From NCBI GenBank assembly GCA_944326915.1, contig CALVFT010000001.1, forward strand, positions 348,057 to 412,056: DNA of 64,000 nt. Reading direction: 5' to 3'. How positions within the stretch are numbered: the first letter of the stretch is position 1; each line of letters starts with the position of its first letter. A program made the position numbers and the translations under genes. A model generated the notes under the pieces. The model was not told the origin of the DNA. It saw only the letters and a list, made by a program, of their open reading frames with translations, and ran no database searches. This stretch comes from Candidatus Gastranaerophilales bacterium. GTDB lineage: Bacteria; Cyanobacteriota; Vampirovibrionia; Gastranaerophilales; Gastranaerophilaceae. This document shows positions 1-8,527 of the stretch, in pieces.

Positions 1-1
1 A

Positions 2-106
2 GATATTTTGAAAATGAATATGGAAACAACTTTTGAAACTTATTGTGAAATGAAAGCAAGATTACAGTTTTTGACATATATTGCTCTGCGTGGTAATAAA
101 GAATAA
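2..106 (+). CDS. C-terminal end of an unidentified protein
   Basis: An open frame enters from the left edge and gives 34 residues ending in TAA at 104-106. The tail is mixed and charged, ending ALRGNKE, with no motif I recognise. It lies upstream of ctpA in the same direction, about 200 bases away. The open frame at the edge is the only support, so it could also be chance. Confidence 0.4.
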   Translation, partial: DILKMNMETTFETYCEMKARLQFLTYIALRGNKE

Positions 107-306
107 AAATTTATAAATATTTTGCATAATGAAAATTTTCATTTTTAATAAATTGTGGTATTATAGTTAACAAAAAACTTTTAATGGCAAAACTTTTAGA
201 GTACATTTCAAATTTTTGGAAACTTTTTTTTAAAAAAAACATCTTTATATTTGTAAGTTGTACAACAAAAGTTTAGGGTTAAGAGTATTGGAGGAAATAC
301 TATTAA

Positions 307-1527
307 ATGAGAAACATTATGAAAAAAAGTTTTATTTTCTTAAGTGCATTTATCTTTTTATCAGGTTGGGTTATTAGAGATAATGTATTTGCATACAGTC
401 CTACAGACTTATATGACCAAGTTTGGAAACTTATTAATGTAAAATTTGTAGACCAAACTAATAATGCTCAAGATTGGTCAAAATGGCGTCATAAATATGA
501 CAGCAAAATTAGAACAAATGAAGATGCTTACGTTGCAATCAACACTATGATTGCAAGTTTGAATGATCCTTATACCAAATTTTTAGATCCGAAAGAATTT
601 GCTGAAGAAACGAGTTCTATAAAAGGCTCATTAAAAGGTATTGGGATTCAAATCGCAGTAAAAGACGGTAAACTAACAGTTATTTCACCTATTGAAGATA
701 CTCCTGCAGAAAAAGCCGGAATTTTGGCAGATGATGAAATTTTAGAAATTGATGGAGTAAGCACAAAAGGTATTACAGTTGATAAAGCTGCTGATAAAAT
801 CAGAGGAAAAGAAGGAACACAAGTTACCTTGCTAATCAAACGCAAAGATCAAGAACCAAAATTATACACAGTTACAAGAGCCGAAATAGAAATAAAATCA
901 ATTTCACAAAAAGTTCCAACTGATGTAAAAATTCCTGAAGATTTTTGCTATATAAGATTAAGCTCATTCATAAGCAGAAATGCTGCTAATGAATTTGGTG
1001 CAATCTTAAATAAATCTAAAAATAAGAAAGGTTTTATTGTAGATTTAAGATCAAATCCTGGAGGATTGTTAACTAACGCAATTTATATTTCTGATATGTT
1101 TCTTGATGGAGGAACTATCGTAAGTACCGTAGATAGAGACGGCTATAAAGAAACACAAAGAGCAACTCCTGGGGTATATACTAAAAAACCAGTTGTTATA
1201 CTAATAAATAAAGGATCTGCTTCTGCTTCTGAAATTTTCTCTGGAGCTATGAAAGATAACCACAGAGCTGTTATCATTGGAGAACAATCTTTTGGAAAAG
1301 GTTTGGTACAAGAAATCAACAAACTTCCTTATGAAGCAGGTATTAATATCACTATTCAAAAATATTTAACTCCTAACGGAACTGATATCAATAAAAAAGG
1401 TATCACTCCTGATATAAAAGTTGAATTAACAGAAGAAAACGTGAAAAATAAAGATGATGTTCAGTTGAAAAAAGCTATTGAAGTACTTACTAAAATGACC
1501 AATGGTCAAACAATAGCAAATCAATAA
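307..1527 (+). CDS. ctpA: C-terminal processing peptidase, S41 family (CtpA/Prc)
   Basis: Exported serine protease that trims C-termini of envelope proteins. An N-terminal hydrophobic segment (about residues 6-29, ending VFA) is a signal peptide or anchor. A PDZ domain spans about 105-190 (GIGIQIAVKDGKL onward), followed by the S41 catalytic domain. The Ser/Lys dyad is visible: S306 in GSASASEI and K331 in SFGKGLVQ, 25 residues apart as in plant D1 protease and E. coli Prc. Its 406 residues are normal for the short CtpA type. GGAGG lies about 10 nt before the ATG; an in-frame ATG at 319 is an alternative. It stands alone, followed by two tandem hairpins. Confidence 0.93.
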   Translation: MRNIMKKSFIFLSAFIFLSGWVIRDNVFAYSPTDLYDQVWKLINVKFVDQTNNAQDWSKWRHKYDSKIRTNEDAYVAINTMIASLNDPYTKFLDPKEFAEETSSIKGSLKGIGIQIAVKDGKLTVISPIEDTPAEKAGILADDEILEIDGVSTKGITVDKAADKIRGKEGTQVTLLIKRKDQEPKLYTVTRAEIEIKSISQKVPTDVKIPEDFCYIRLSSFISRNAANEFGAILNKSKNKKGFIVDLRSNPGGLLTNAIYISDMFLDGGTIVSTVDRDGYKETQRATPGVYTKKPVVILINKGSASASEIFSGAMKDNHRAVIIGEQSFGKGLVQEINKLPYEAGINITIQKYLTPNGTDINKKGITPDIKVELTEENVKNKDDVQLKKAIEVLTKMTNGQTIANQ

Positions 1528-1533
1528 TTTTCT

Positions 1534-1613
1534 GCAAATTGTTAGTTACTCATGCTCCTTGTAACAACAATTTGCCCAAGAGCTTTCTTATTAAAAGAAA
1601 GCTCTCTTTTTTT
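1534..1613 (+). terminator. Two tandem hairpins, the second a rho-independent terminator
   Basis: The first hairpin (1534-1575) pairs GCAAATTGTT-GTTAC with GTAACAACAATTTGC with one bulged A. The second (1579-1605) pairs AGAGCTTTC with GAAAGCTCT and runs into C plus seven T at 1606-1613. The second is a standard terminator for ctpA. The first has no T tract and may protect the 3' end. Confidence 0.85.
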
Positions 1614-1694
1614 GTTCAAAATTAATATTTGCGATTGATTTTAAGGTACTAAATTTTATGCTATTATTTTGGTATCAGACGGGTAGGAAAGAAT

Positions 1695-4046
1695 ATGACA
1701 ATAAAAGAATGGATATACAATAAAAATTATGGAAATGAAAAATCTTTAATAAAAAGATTACTTGCATCAAGGGGAATTACTAGTGAAGAAGATATTCAAG
1801 AATTTTTAAATCCTCTTGAAATGAAACTTACACATCCAAAAGCTTTCACTGATATGGAAAAATCAGTAGAAAGAATTTCACAGGCTATCGATAATGGAGA
1901 AAAAATTGTTATCCACGGAGACTTTGATGCTGACGGGGTTACATCAACTTCTCTTTTATACAGAACACTAAAAGAATTAAATGCTGACGTTAACTATTTT
2001 ATTCCAGATAGAGAAAAAGAAGGTCATGGTTTCGATACAAAAGCTTTGGTAAATATAATGACAAAAATTAAGCCCAAAGTTATTGTATCTTGTGATTGCG
2101 GCATAAGCGATGTCGAAGCTGTTAATTTTTTAAAAAGTTTTAAAATTGATGTAATAATTACAGACCACCACGAAGTCCCTGAAGAATTACCAAAAGCTTT
2201 TGCTATCATAAATCCAAAAGCACCTAATTCGTTAGATGAAAACTTATCCGCTAAACAAATTAATAGTTTATGTGCTCTTGCAGGGGTTGGAGTTGCATTC
2301 AAACTTGCTCAAGGATTACTTGAAAAATACAACAAAATAGAATTTATTTATAATATCTTGCCTTATGTTGCTGTAGGTACTGTAGCAGATGTTGTTCCAC
2401 TTATCGGAGAAAACAGATATCTTGTAACCAAAGGTTTGGAATTAATTTCAAACGGCAAACATTATGGTCTGACAAGACTTTTAGAAAGTGCAGGATACAA
2501 AGGTCAAATAACCTCAGAACATATAGCATTTGGTATCGCACCAAGAATTAATGCGTCAGGCAGATTAGATACAGTTGAAGCAGCTTTGAAAGTTCTTATT
2601 TCTGATAACAAACAAGAAATAGAAATGGCTATTCAATCATTGAACGAGTTTAATAAAATCCGTCAAGAGCTTTGTCAAGAAATGTTTGCAGAAGCTGATG
2701 AAATGATTCAAAAAGAAGGTAACAGAAATCCTGCAATTATTTTATTTAACCCTAAATGGCATATCGGTATCGTAGGAATCGTTGCATCTAAACTTGTGGA
2801 AAAGTATTACAAGCCAACTTTTTTGATGACATATTCAGAAGAAACAAAACAAGTAAGATGCTCTGCAAGGAGTATTGAGGGAGTTAATTTATACGATGTC
2901 ATTAATGCAAATTCAGAACTTTTAGATGGTTTTGGTGGACACATGATGGCTGCTGGTCTTGCTTTTTCGACAGAAAAAACATCTTTTGAAGATGTGAAAA
3001 AAGGTCTAAATCAAACTATAAAAGAAATGACTCAAGGAAAAGAATTAAAACCTTTTATTAATATTGATCTTGAATTACAGGCCAATGATATTGACGTTAA
3101 TTTGGTAGAACAAATTTCGCAGTTAGAACCTTTTGGAGCGTCAAATCCAAGTCCGATTTTTGCAATAAAAAATCTTAAAATAAAACAAAAACGTTTAATG
3201 GGTGAAAATAAAGATCATTTAAGACTTAATTGTATTAGCGGCAATAGTGAATTTAATTGTATTCGCTGGCAACAGGGTGATATTTCTTTAGTTAACGGTG
3301 ATACTCTTGACATAGCATTTCACCCGCAGATTAATGAATACAATGGGGTCACCAGTGTACAACTAATTATTGATGATATCCATTCTGAATATTTAAAAGA
3401 AGAAGAAACAGAAAATTCGGATAAAATAAAACTTTTCGATCACAGAAAAAAATCTGATATTCTTCAACAGGTAAATGATTATATTAAAAATACGAAGCAA
3501 AATATTTTAGTTTTTGCAGAAAGTAAACCTGTATTAGACAAACTTAGAAATTTTAGTTCTATTTTTTCTAAAACAGTAACCAGAGATAATTTATCGGACT
3601 GCGATTCTATTATGTTTTTTGATTATCCGGCAGACAAAGAAACTTTTGATAATATTATCGAAAAAACTTCACCGAGAGCCATTCACTTTATGAATTATGA
3701 AATAAAGTATTTTGATGAAAAAGAATTTTTAAAGACAATTCATGGTATGTTAAAATTTGCTTGCAATAACACTAACGGAAAAATAGAACTTAGAAGAATT
3801 GCCAGTTATTGGGGCAAATCATACCAAGTTTTTGAATTATTGTTTGAAATTTTTGAAGAAGTAGGTTTAATAAATATTAAAGAAAAAAACAAAGAATATT
3901 ATGTAGTAGAATTACTTGATAGTAATGATTACACTAAAGTTTTACACAATCCAAAATATACAAATCTATTGGATTTGATAGATGAATGTGAGCAATATCA
4001 AAAAAGTTTGCTGGAAGATGACATAAATTCTATTGAACTGGTTTAG
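1695..4046 (+). CDS. recJ: Single-stranded-DNA-specific exonuclease RecJ
   Basis: 5'-3' single-strand exonuclease of recombination and mismatch repair, cytoplasmic. DHH-family motifs are clear: HGDFDADG at residues 74-81 and the DHH triad at 157-159 within TDHHEVP. The DHHA1 part follows (GIVGIVASKL, then FGGHMMAAG near 420), then an OB-type domain to about 570. An extra region from about 600 to 783 looks like the helicase-like/winged tail of Firmicutes-length RecJ. Mn-binding acidic residues are intact. An AGGAAAG sequence precedes the ATG. The gene converges on the next one, with 4 bp between stop codons. Confidence 0.95.
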   Translation: MTIKEWIYNKNYGNEKSLIKRLLASRGITSEEDIQEFLNPLEMKLTHPKAFTDMEKSVERISQAIDNGEKIVIHGDFDADGVTSTSLLYRTLKELNADVNYFIPDREKEGHGFDTKALVNIMTKIKPKVIVSCDCGISDVEAVNFLKSFKIDVIITDHHEVPEELPKAFAIINPKAPNSLDENLSAKQINSLCALAGVGVAFKLAQGLLEKYNKIEFIYNILPYVAVGTVADVVPLIGENRYLVTKGLELISNGKHYGLTRLLESAGYKGQITSEHIAFGIAPRINASGRLDTVEAALKVLISDNKQEIEMAIQSLNEFNKIRQELCQEMFAEADEMIQKEGNRNPAIILFNPKWHIGIVGIVASKLVEKYYKPTFLMTYSEETKQVRCSARSIEGVNLYDVINANSELLDGFGGHMMAAGLAFSTEKTSFEDVKKGLNQTIKEMTQGKELKPFINIDLELQANDIDVNLVEQISQLEPFGASNPSPIFAIKNLKIKQKRLMGENKDHLRLNCISGNSEFNCIRWQQGDISLVNGDTLDIAFHPQINEYNGVTSVQLIIDDIHSEYLKEEETENSDKIKLFDHRKKSDILQQVNDYIKNTKQNILVFAESKPVLDKLRNFSSIFSKTVTRDNLSDCDSIMFFDYPADKETFDNIIEKTSPRAIHFMNYEIKYFDEKEFLKTIHGMLKFACNNTNGKIELRRIASYWGKSYQVFELLFEIFEEVGLINIKEKNKEYYVVELLDSNDYTKVLHNPKYTNLLDLIDECEQYQKSLLEDDINSIELV

Positions 4047-4050
4047 TTAT

Positions 4051-4482
4051 TTATTCATAAACCTTTTTTAAAGATTGGCTTAGCATTCCACTATAAACAT
4101 TATATTCAACACAATTTGAATACGGTTTTATATTATTAAGTGTTTCAGTAATAGCTTCGTGTGCTAAATTTTTATTATTAGAATTTCTTTTTATAATAGA
4201 AACATAAGTTAATGTAGACATTGCTGCTTTATCAATAATTCTACAACTTTTATCAAAATCTACTTCTGTTTTGTTTTGTTTATTTTTTAACAATTCAGCG
4301 TTACAGGCATTTTTCCATTTTGCTGTATATTTTATAGCTTTTTTAGGATTTTTTTGTAACTTTTCTCGCATATTTGTTTGATAATAACTTTCACAAATAT
4401 TTTGAAAATCGTAGTTATTTTCGTAATACCAAAAACTTAAAAAACCTAATAAAACAATAATAAATGCAATTAATCTCTGCAT
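4051..4482 (-). CDS. Small membrane-anchored protein of unknown function
   Basis: 143 residues beginning MQRLIAFIIVLLGFLSFWYY, a single N-terminal membrane segment, followed by a Lys/Asn-rich, probably periplasmic part with four cysteines (two are in SYYQTN-proximal and KNACNAEL contexts). I recognise no domain. The frame stays open upstream to 4509, but the ATG at 4482 has AGGGA 7 nt before it and a TATAAT-like box lies at 4512-4517, so the longer start would sit at the transcription start. Monocistronic and convergent with recJ. Confidence 0.7.
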   Translation of the reverse strand: MQRLIAFIIVLLGFLSFWYYENNYDFQNICESYYQTNMREKLQKNPKKAIKYTAKWKNACNAELLKNKQNKTEVDFDKSCRIIDKAAMSTLTYVSIIKRNSNNKNLAHEAITETLNNIKPYSNCVEYNVYSGMLSQSLKKVYE

Positions 4483-4585
4483 AACAAATCCCTGTCTTTC
4501 TAACCCCAATTATAATATAAAAAGAAAATATTTTTTGATGTATTACCCAATTGTATAAGTTTTAACAAATAAAAATTATCCATGT

Positions 4586-4591
4586 TATAAT
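4586..4591 (+). promoter_or_regulatory. -10 box of der, placed for a leaderless mRNA
   Basis: A perfect TATAAT ends 6 nt before the der ATG, so transcription should begin at or next to the A of the start codon. There is no Shine-Dalgarno sequence. The same geometry recurs at several other genes in this window. Confidence 0.65.
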
Positions 4592-4597
4592 TGTTTT

Positions 4598-5932
4598 ATG
4601 AGTAAGAAACCAATAGTAGCAATAGTAGGACGTCCAAATGTTGGAAAATCAACATTTGTAAATCGTTTAATCGGCAACAGAAATTCTATTGTTGACGATT
4701 TACCGGGTGTTACCCGAGATAGAATCTATTTTGATGTAGAATGGCAAAATAAAATTTTTACTGTCATAGATACAGGTGGTATTATTCCTGGAGATGAAGA
4801 TGAAATTATGTTGTCAATTTTTGATCAAGCTAAAATTGCTTGTGAAGAAGCTGACAAAATTATTTTTATTGTTGATGGAAAAGAGGGAGTTAATCCTGTT
4901 GATTTTGATATTGCAAATATTTTAAGACAATCAGGAAAACCTGTTTATCTGGCAGTAAATAAAATCGATAATCCTAATTCACTTTTAATGACAAGCGATT
5001 TTTACTCTCTTGCTATTGGAGAACCTATTGGAATTTCTGCATTGCATGGAAGCGGTGGTGTTGGAGATTTATTGGATCTTGTTACAAATGATTTTTCTAG
5101 AGATGTAGAAAAAGAAGATGATGAAACTATAAGAATCGCTATCGTTGGAAGACCAAATGCAGGAAAGTCATCTATTGTAAATGCTATCTTGAATGAAAAT
5201 AGAGTTATTGTTTCAAATATTTCAGGAACAACAAGAGATAGTATTGATAGCTCGGTTACTTATAAAGATAAAGAATTTATAATTGTTGATACTGCCGGTA
5301 TTAGAAAAAAATCAAAAGTTGACTGGGGTGTAGAAAAATTTGCAGTCGATAGAGCAATTCGCTCAATAAGAGATTGCGATGTTGCACTTCTTGTAATTGA
5401 TGCAAAAGAAGGAATTTCTGATCAAGATAAGAGAATTGCATCAATCGTAACAGAAGCTGGTAAAGGATTGATTATTGCTATCAACAAATGGGATTTGATT
5501 GAAGATAAAAAATCGAATACAATAAATCAATACAATAAAGTTCTTGCAAATGATATACCGTTTTTGGAATTCGCGCCAAAAATATATATTAGTGCAGTGA
5601 CAAAACAAAGATTAAATCAAATCTTTGAAGAAGCTCAAAATGTTTATGCAGAATGTACTAAACGTATATCTACAGGGTTGTTAAATAAGGTTATAAAAGA
5701 AGCTTATATGCTTAACCCACCAACTTCTTCAAAAGGTAAACGTTTGAAAATTATGTATGTTACTCAAACTGGTGTACAACCTCCTCATATCGTTATTTTT
5801 GCAAACAATGCTGATTTAATGAAAGATCACTACAAACGATATATTGAAAACAAATTAAGAGAAGCTTTTGGATTTTTCGGAACACCTATTAAAATTTCGG
5901 TAAGAGAAAGATCTGATAAAGATAAAAAATAA
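4598..5932 (+). CDS. der: Ribosome biogenesis GTPase Der (EngA)
   Basis: Essential tandem-domain GTPase that binds the 50S subunit late in assembly. Two complete G domains are present: G1 motif GRPNVGKST near residue 11 and GRPNAGKSS near 183, each with its DTGG/DTAG G3 motif (VIDTGGI, VDTAGI) and NKID/NKWD G4 motif. A KH-like domain follows (about 355-444, containing QTGVQPPHIVIFAN). Length 444 is typical. There is no ribosome-binding site; the -10 box at 4586-4591 implies a leaderless transcript. A strong bidirectional terminator follows. Confidence 0.97.
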   Translation: MSKKPIVAIVGRPNVGKSTFVNRLIGNRNSIVDDLPGVTRDRIYFDVEWQNKIFTVIDTGGIIPGDEDEIMLSIFDQAKIACEEADKIIFIVDGKEGVNPVDFDIANILRQSGKPVYLAVNKIDNPNSLLMTSDFYSLAIGEPIGISALHGSGGVGDLLDLVTNDFSRDVEKEDDETIRIAIVGRPNAGKSSIVNAILNENRVIVSNISGTTRDSIDSSVTYKDKEFIIVDTAGIRKKSKVDWGVEKFAVDRAIRSIRDCDVALLVIDAKEGISDQDKRIASIVTEAGKGLIIAINKWDLIEDKKSNTINQYNKVLANDIPFLEFAPKIYISAVTKQRLNQIFEEAQNVYAECTKRISTGLLNKVIKEAYMLNPPTSSKGKRLKIMYVTQTGVQPPHIVIFANNADLMKDHYKRYIENKLREAFGFFGTPIKISVRERSDKDKK

Positions 5933-5940
5933 TTATTTAT

Positions 5941-5970
5941 AAAAAAACGGAGAATTAATCTCCGTTTTTT
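5941..5970. terminator. Bidirectional terminator between der and the small acidic gene
   Basis: ACGGAGA (5947-5953) pairs with TCTCCGT (959-965 of the same kilobase) around a 5-nt loop. A seven-A run precedes it and a T run follows, so it can end transcripts from both convergent genes. Confidence 0.9.
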
Positions 5971-5971
5971 A

Positions 5972-6364
5972 TTATTGATCATCTTGTTGTGTCTTAATCA
6001 TACCTGATGTCACAGCATACATTGCGGCAGAAATTTCTGCTGTAGAACTAAATGGTCCATAGGATTTAATAAATTTTGCAACATCAAACGTATTCATATA
6101 TTGTTGCAACATCGCTTTTGATTCTTCTGTTAAGTTCATTGTCGCAATTATGTTTTGAACATAATTATTTGCTTTTGTTTCTACATCACTTTCATCATAA
6201 TCAGAACTTGATAGTTCTACAGAATCTTTTTCATCCTTTTTGTTCGCTTGAGAAGTTTTTTCTTTAGCTTTTTCTTCTTCAACTTTTTTGGAATCTTGTT
6301 CTTCTACTTCTTCTGCTGCTTTTGCTGATGAAGTGTAAGCTCCTGTAACACTTGAAATTTCCAT
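5972..6364 (-). CDS. Small acidic protein, paralogue of its upstream neighbour
   Basis: 130 residues, unrecognised. The first 55 are low-complexity and highly charged (Glu/Lys runs such as KKVEEEKAKEK), probably disordered. The C-terminal 70 residues form a helical unit containing YMNTFDVAKFIKSYGP and ending in AAMYAVTSGMI. The same pattern (YITNFDVKKFMKKNP, then MIMYNETEGLL) occurs in the gene just upstream, so the two are paralogues. AAGGAAGG precedes the ATG. No signal peptide or membrane segment. Probably a two-gene unit with the paralogue. Confidence 0.75.
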   Translation of the reverse strand: MEISSVTGAYTSSAKAAEEVEEQDSKKVEEEKAKEKTSQANKKDEKDSVELSSSDYDESDVETKANNYVQNIIATMNLTEESKAMLQQYMNTFDVAKFIKSYGPFSSTAEISAAMYAVTSGMIKTQQDDQ

Positions 6365-6438
6365 AAATATCCTTCCTTTCTAAAAATTTACATGTTTTTG
6401 GTCGGATATTTTATATTAAAACTTTAGTTTTTGTTAAG

Positions 6439-6807
6439 TTATTTTAAAAGCCCTTCTGTTTCATTATACATAATCATGTAAAAATCAGCACTTGTCAGAT
6501 TTGGATTTTTTTTCATAAATTTTTTTACATCAAAATTTGTAATATATTTATCCAATTTTTTTACAACTTTTTCATTGTCTGAATTTTCATCCTTTAACTT
6601 ATTTATATAACTATTTGTCATATAAATAATATCATCTTCTGTCAAAAGAGGAAGACCTCCAATTCTTACCTCATCTGCTTCATCTTCTTCCAAATATTTT
6701 TTCAACTCTTCTTTTGGCTGTTCTTTTTGTCTTTTGCCATTACTATCAGAAGATGTTGATGAAGATACTGATCTGTTACCAAAAGGATTGTTTACTGAAT
6801 TAAACAT
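6439..6807 (-). CDS. Small acidic protein, first of a paralogous pair
   Basis: 122 residues, unrecognised. A Ser/Glu-rich disordered start (MFNSVNNPFGNRS then acidic) is followed by a helical C-terminal unit with YITNFDVKKFMKKNP, matching the next gene downstream. An in-frame TTG lies upstream at 6819, but GAGG at 6813-6816 spaces correctly to the ATG at 6807, which decides the start. The NPFG near residue 9 faintly recalls the F-G tag of other proteins in this window. Confidence 0.7.
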   Translation of the reverse strand: MFNSVNNPFGNRSVSSSTSSDSNGKRQKEQPKEELKKYLEEDEADEVRIGGLPLLTEDDIIYMTNSYINKLKDENSDNEKVVKKLDKYITNFDVKKFMKKNPNLTSADFYMIMYNETEGLLK

Positions 6808-6901
6808 TAGATGCCTCAATAGTTATAATTTGCATGCTTAATTACGGTTTTTGCACACAAAAACTTTAATTTAATCATCTATTCATATGAAATTAGTAAA
6901 A

Positions 6902-7750
6902 CTAAATGGAATAATAATAATCTTTAAATAGTTTACAATCATCTTCGATATTTGGACTTTCGCATACCAAAGCGCCTTTTACTCCAAATTCTTTCATTGC
7001 TTTGAGCAAATCTTTATAATTCATATCGCTTTCTTCCATTATAAGATGCTGTTTTTCACCCTTTTCTCCATATTCTATACCAGCTAAATGCCCATGGAAA
7101 TTATCAAGCGCATATTGTCCTATTTCTTTACCCATTCTTTCAAGTATTCTAGAAAACTCATCGTATGTATTATATTCACCATTTGTTCTAGCGTGAAGAT
7201 GAGAAAAATCAATACAAGGTAAAACTTTTTCAAAATCGTTAGATAGTTTGATTACCTCATCCAAATCGCCCCATTGAGTTGCTTTCCCTGTTGTTTCAGG
7301 TCTTATCCATACTGTAGAATTTTCTTTTTCCAAAATATCCATAATTCTTTGTGTTTGATTTTTTACCTGTTTGTACACAGTATCCTTGTCTACACCCATG
7401 TAAAAAGCAGCATGATAAGTTATGCTAAAAGCTCCAGCCTGCGTAGCAACAAGTGCAGTTTCTACTATCCTTTGTACACTTGCTTCAATTTTATCTTCTT
7501 CTTTTGAGTTCAAATTTATATAAAAAGGACCATGAGCTGTTATTACAAAATTATTTTCTTTTGAAGCTTGATTTACAAACTCTTTAGATTTGTCAGCCAT
7601 TCTAACACCTCTGACAAATTCTAATTCCATACCATCTAAATTCATTTCTTTCAAAACTTCAAAAGCTTGAGGATAGCTTCCTTTTCCTGTCCTCAATGGC
7701 ATCCCTGCAGTTATAAAATTTAGTTTATCAAATTTAATATTACTTTGCAT
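6902..7750 (-). CDS. Endonuclease IV-like (AP endonuclease family 2) TIM-barrel protein
   Basis: Likely class II AP endonuclease acting on abasic sites with three metal ions. The TIM-barrel metal ligands can be followed: H73 (TAHGPF), H113 (TYHAAF), E152 (RPETTG), D181 and H184 (IDFSHLHAR), H221, H235 (EKQHL) and E264 (CESP). The D-R-H of E. coli Nfo is replaced here by GEKGEKQH, a form I recall from archaeal-type homologues, so substrate range may differ. 282 residues. Last gene of the dnaN operon; its start overlaps crcB by 31 bases and GGAG precedes the ATG. Confidence 0.8.
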   Translation of the reverse strand: MQSNIKFDKLNFITAGMPLRTGKGSYPQAFEVLKEMNLDGMELEFVRGVRMADKSKEFVNQASKENNFVITAHGPFYINLNSKEEDKIEASVQRIVETALVATQAGAFSITYHAAFYMGVDKDTVYKQVKNQTQRIMDILEKENSTVWIRPETTGKATQWGDLDEVIKLSNDFEKVLPCIDFSHLHARTNGEYNTYDEFSRILERMGKEIGQYALDNFHGHLAGIEYGEKGEKQHLIMEESDMNYKDLLKAMKEFGVKGALVCESPNIEDDCKLFKDYYYSI

Positions 7751-8112
7751 AAATAAGCTCCCAATGCTACTGCTAGCAATCCAATTAATATACTCAACAA
7801 CAAATACATAAAAGCATGCGCAAAACGTTGCTGTCCAATCATTTCAAATAATTCTAAAGAAAAAGTACTAAATGTAGTAAGTCCACCACAAAAACCTGCA
7901 GTCAATGCAAACTTTAAAGCAGGACTTATATCTGGCTTACTAATAAAAAGAATATATAAAAATCCAAGAATAAAACATCCGACTATATTTACGCATAAAG
8001 TAGCAAAAGGAAGATTAAAGCTAATATATTTAAGCATATAATAGCCAGTTAAATATCTTGATACAGCACCAAGACCTCCTCCTAAAAATACTGCTAATAC
8101 GTTATAAAGCAT
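7720..8112 (-). CDS. crcB: Fluoride ion channel CrcB/Fluc
   Basis: Four-helix inner-membrane protein that works as an antiparallel dimer to export fluoride. Family signatures are visible: GGGLGAVSRY near the start, TLCVNIVGCFILGF in helix 2, and GGLTTFSTFSLE in helix 3 with the TTFSTF break. From the ATG at 8112 it is 130 residues, the usual size; the longer frame adds 14 polar residues inside the upstream gene. Stop and start overlap as TAATG, implying translational coupling. I see no fluoride riboswitch. Confidence 0.92.
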   Translation of the reverse strand: MLYNVLAVFLGGGLGAVSRYLTGYYMLKYISFNLPFATLCVNIVGCFILGFLYILFISKPDISPALKFALTAGFCGGLTTFSTFSLELFEMIGQQRFAHAFMYLLLSILIGLLAVALGAYLCKVILNLIN

Positions 8113-8510
8113 TATTTTACCTTTACTTTTACTAAATCTTCCAGAATTTCCCAAGAATCCGCAACATATTTAGAACATCTTTCCTTTCGTGCAGGCCCCT
8201 CAAGACCGCCACGTAAAACCTTACAACAAGTAACTTTATTACGTTCTTTAAATCTTTCTACAAATTTTTTTGCTTTCTCTTTTGCGCACATATCGTTATT
8301 AAATTTATTATCTCGACCATAATTATATCCAATAACCATCTGACTTGCTGCAACAGAACCACATACGCATCCAGACATCATACCGGCACAAAATGGTGTT
8401 GCACAAGATAATAAATCCGGAGAGCACAAACCTTCATCAACAGCAGTTTGTATTATACTCTCAGAGCATGAATATCCGTTTTTAAAATAATTTACTGCTT
8501 TTTCTTTCAT
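8112..8510 (-). CDS. C_GCAxxG_C_C family redox-type protein
   Basis: 132 residues with 13 cysteines arranged as in the C_GCAxxG_C_C family (putative redox or metal-binding proteins of anaerobes): an early YSCSES, a central FCAGMMSGCVCGSVAASQ, then TCCKVL and ERCSKYV. No signal peptide. The function is not established for the family. GAGGATC precedes the ATG. It lies 17 bases after dnaN and is coupled to crcB. Confidence 0.82.
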   Translation of the reverse strand: MKEKAVNYFKNGYSCSESIIQTAVDEGLCSPDLLSCATPFCAGMMSGCVCGSVAASQMVIGYNYGRDNKFNNDMCAKEKAKKFVERFKERNKVTCCKVLRGGLEGPARKERCSKYVADSWEILEDLVKVKVK

Positions 8511-8527
8511 TTTTGATCCTCAAAATA

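Noticed and set aside
8112..8160. Fluoride riboswitch upstream of crcB
   Set aside because: crcB is inside an operon with its start overlapping the previous stop; no room or motif for the riboswitch.
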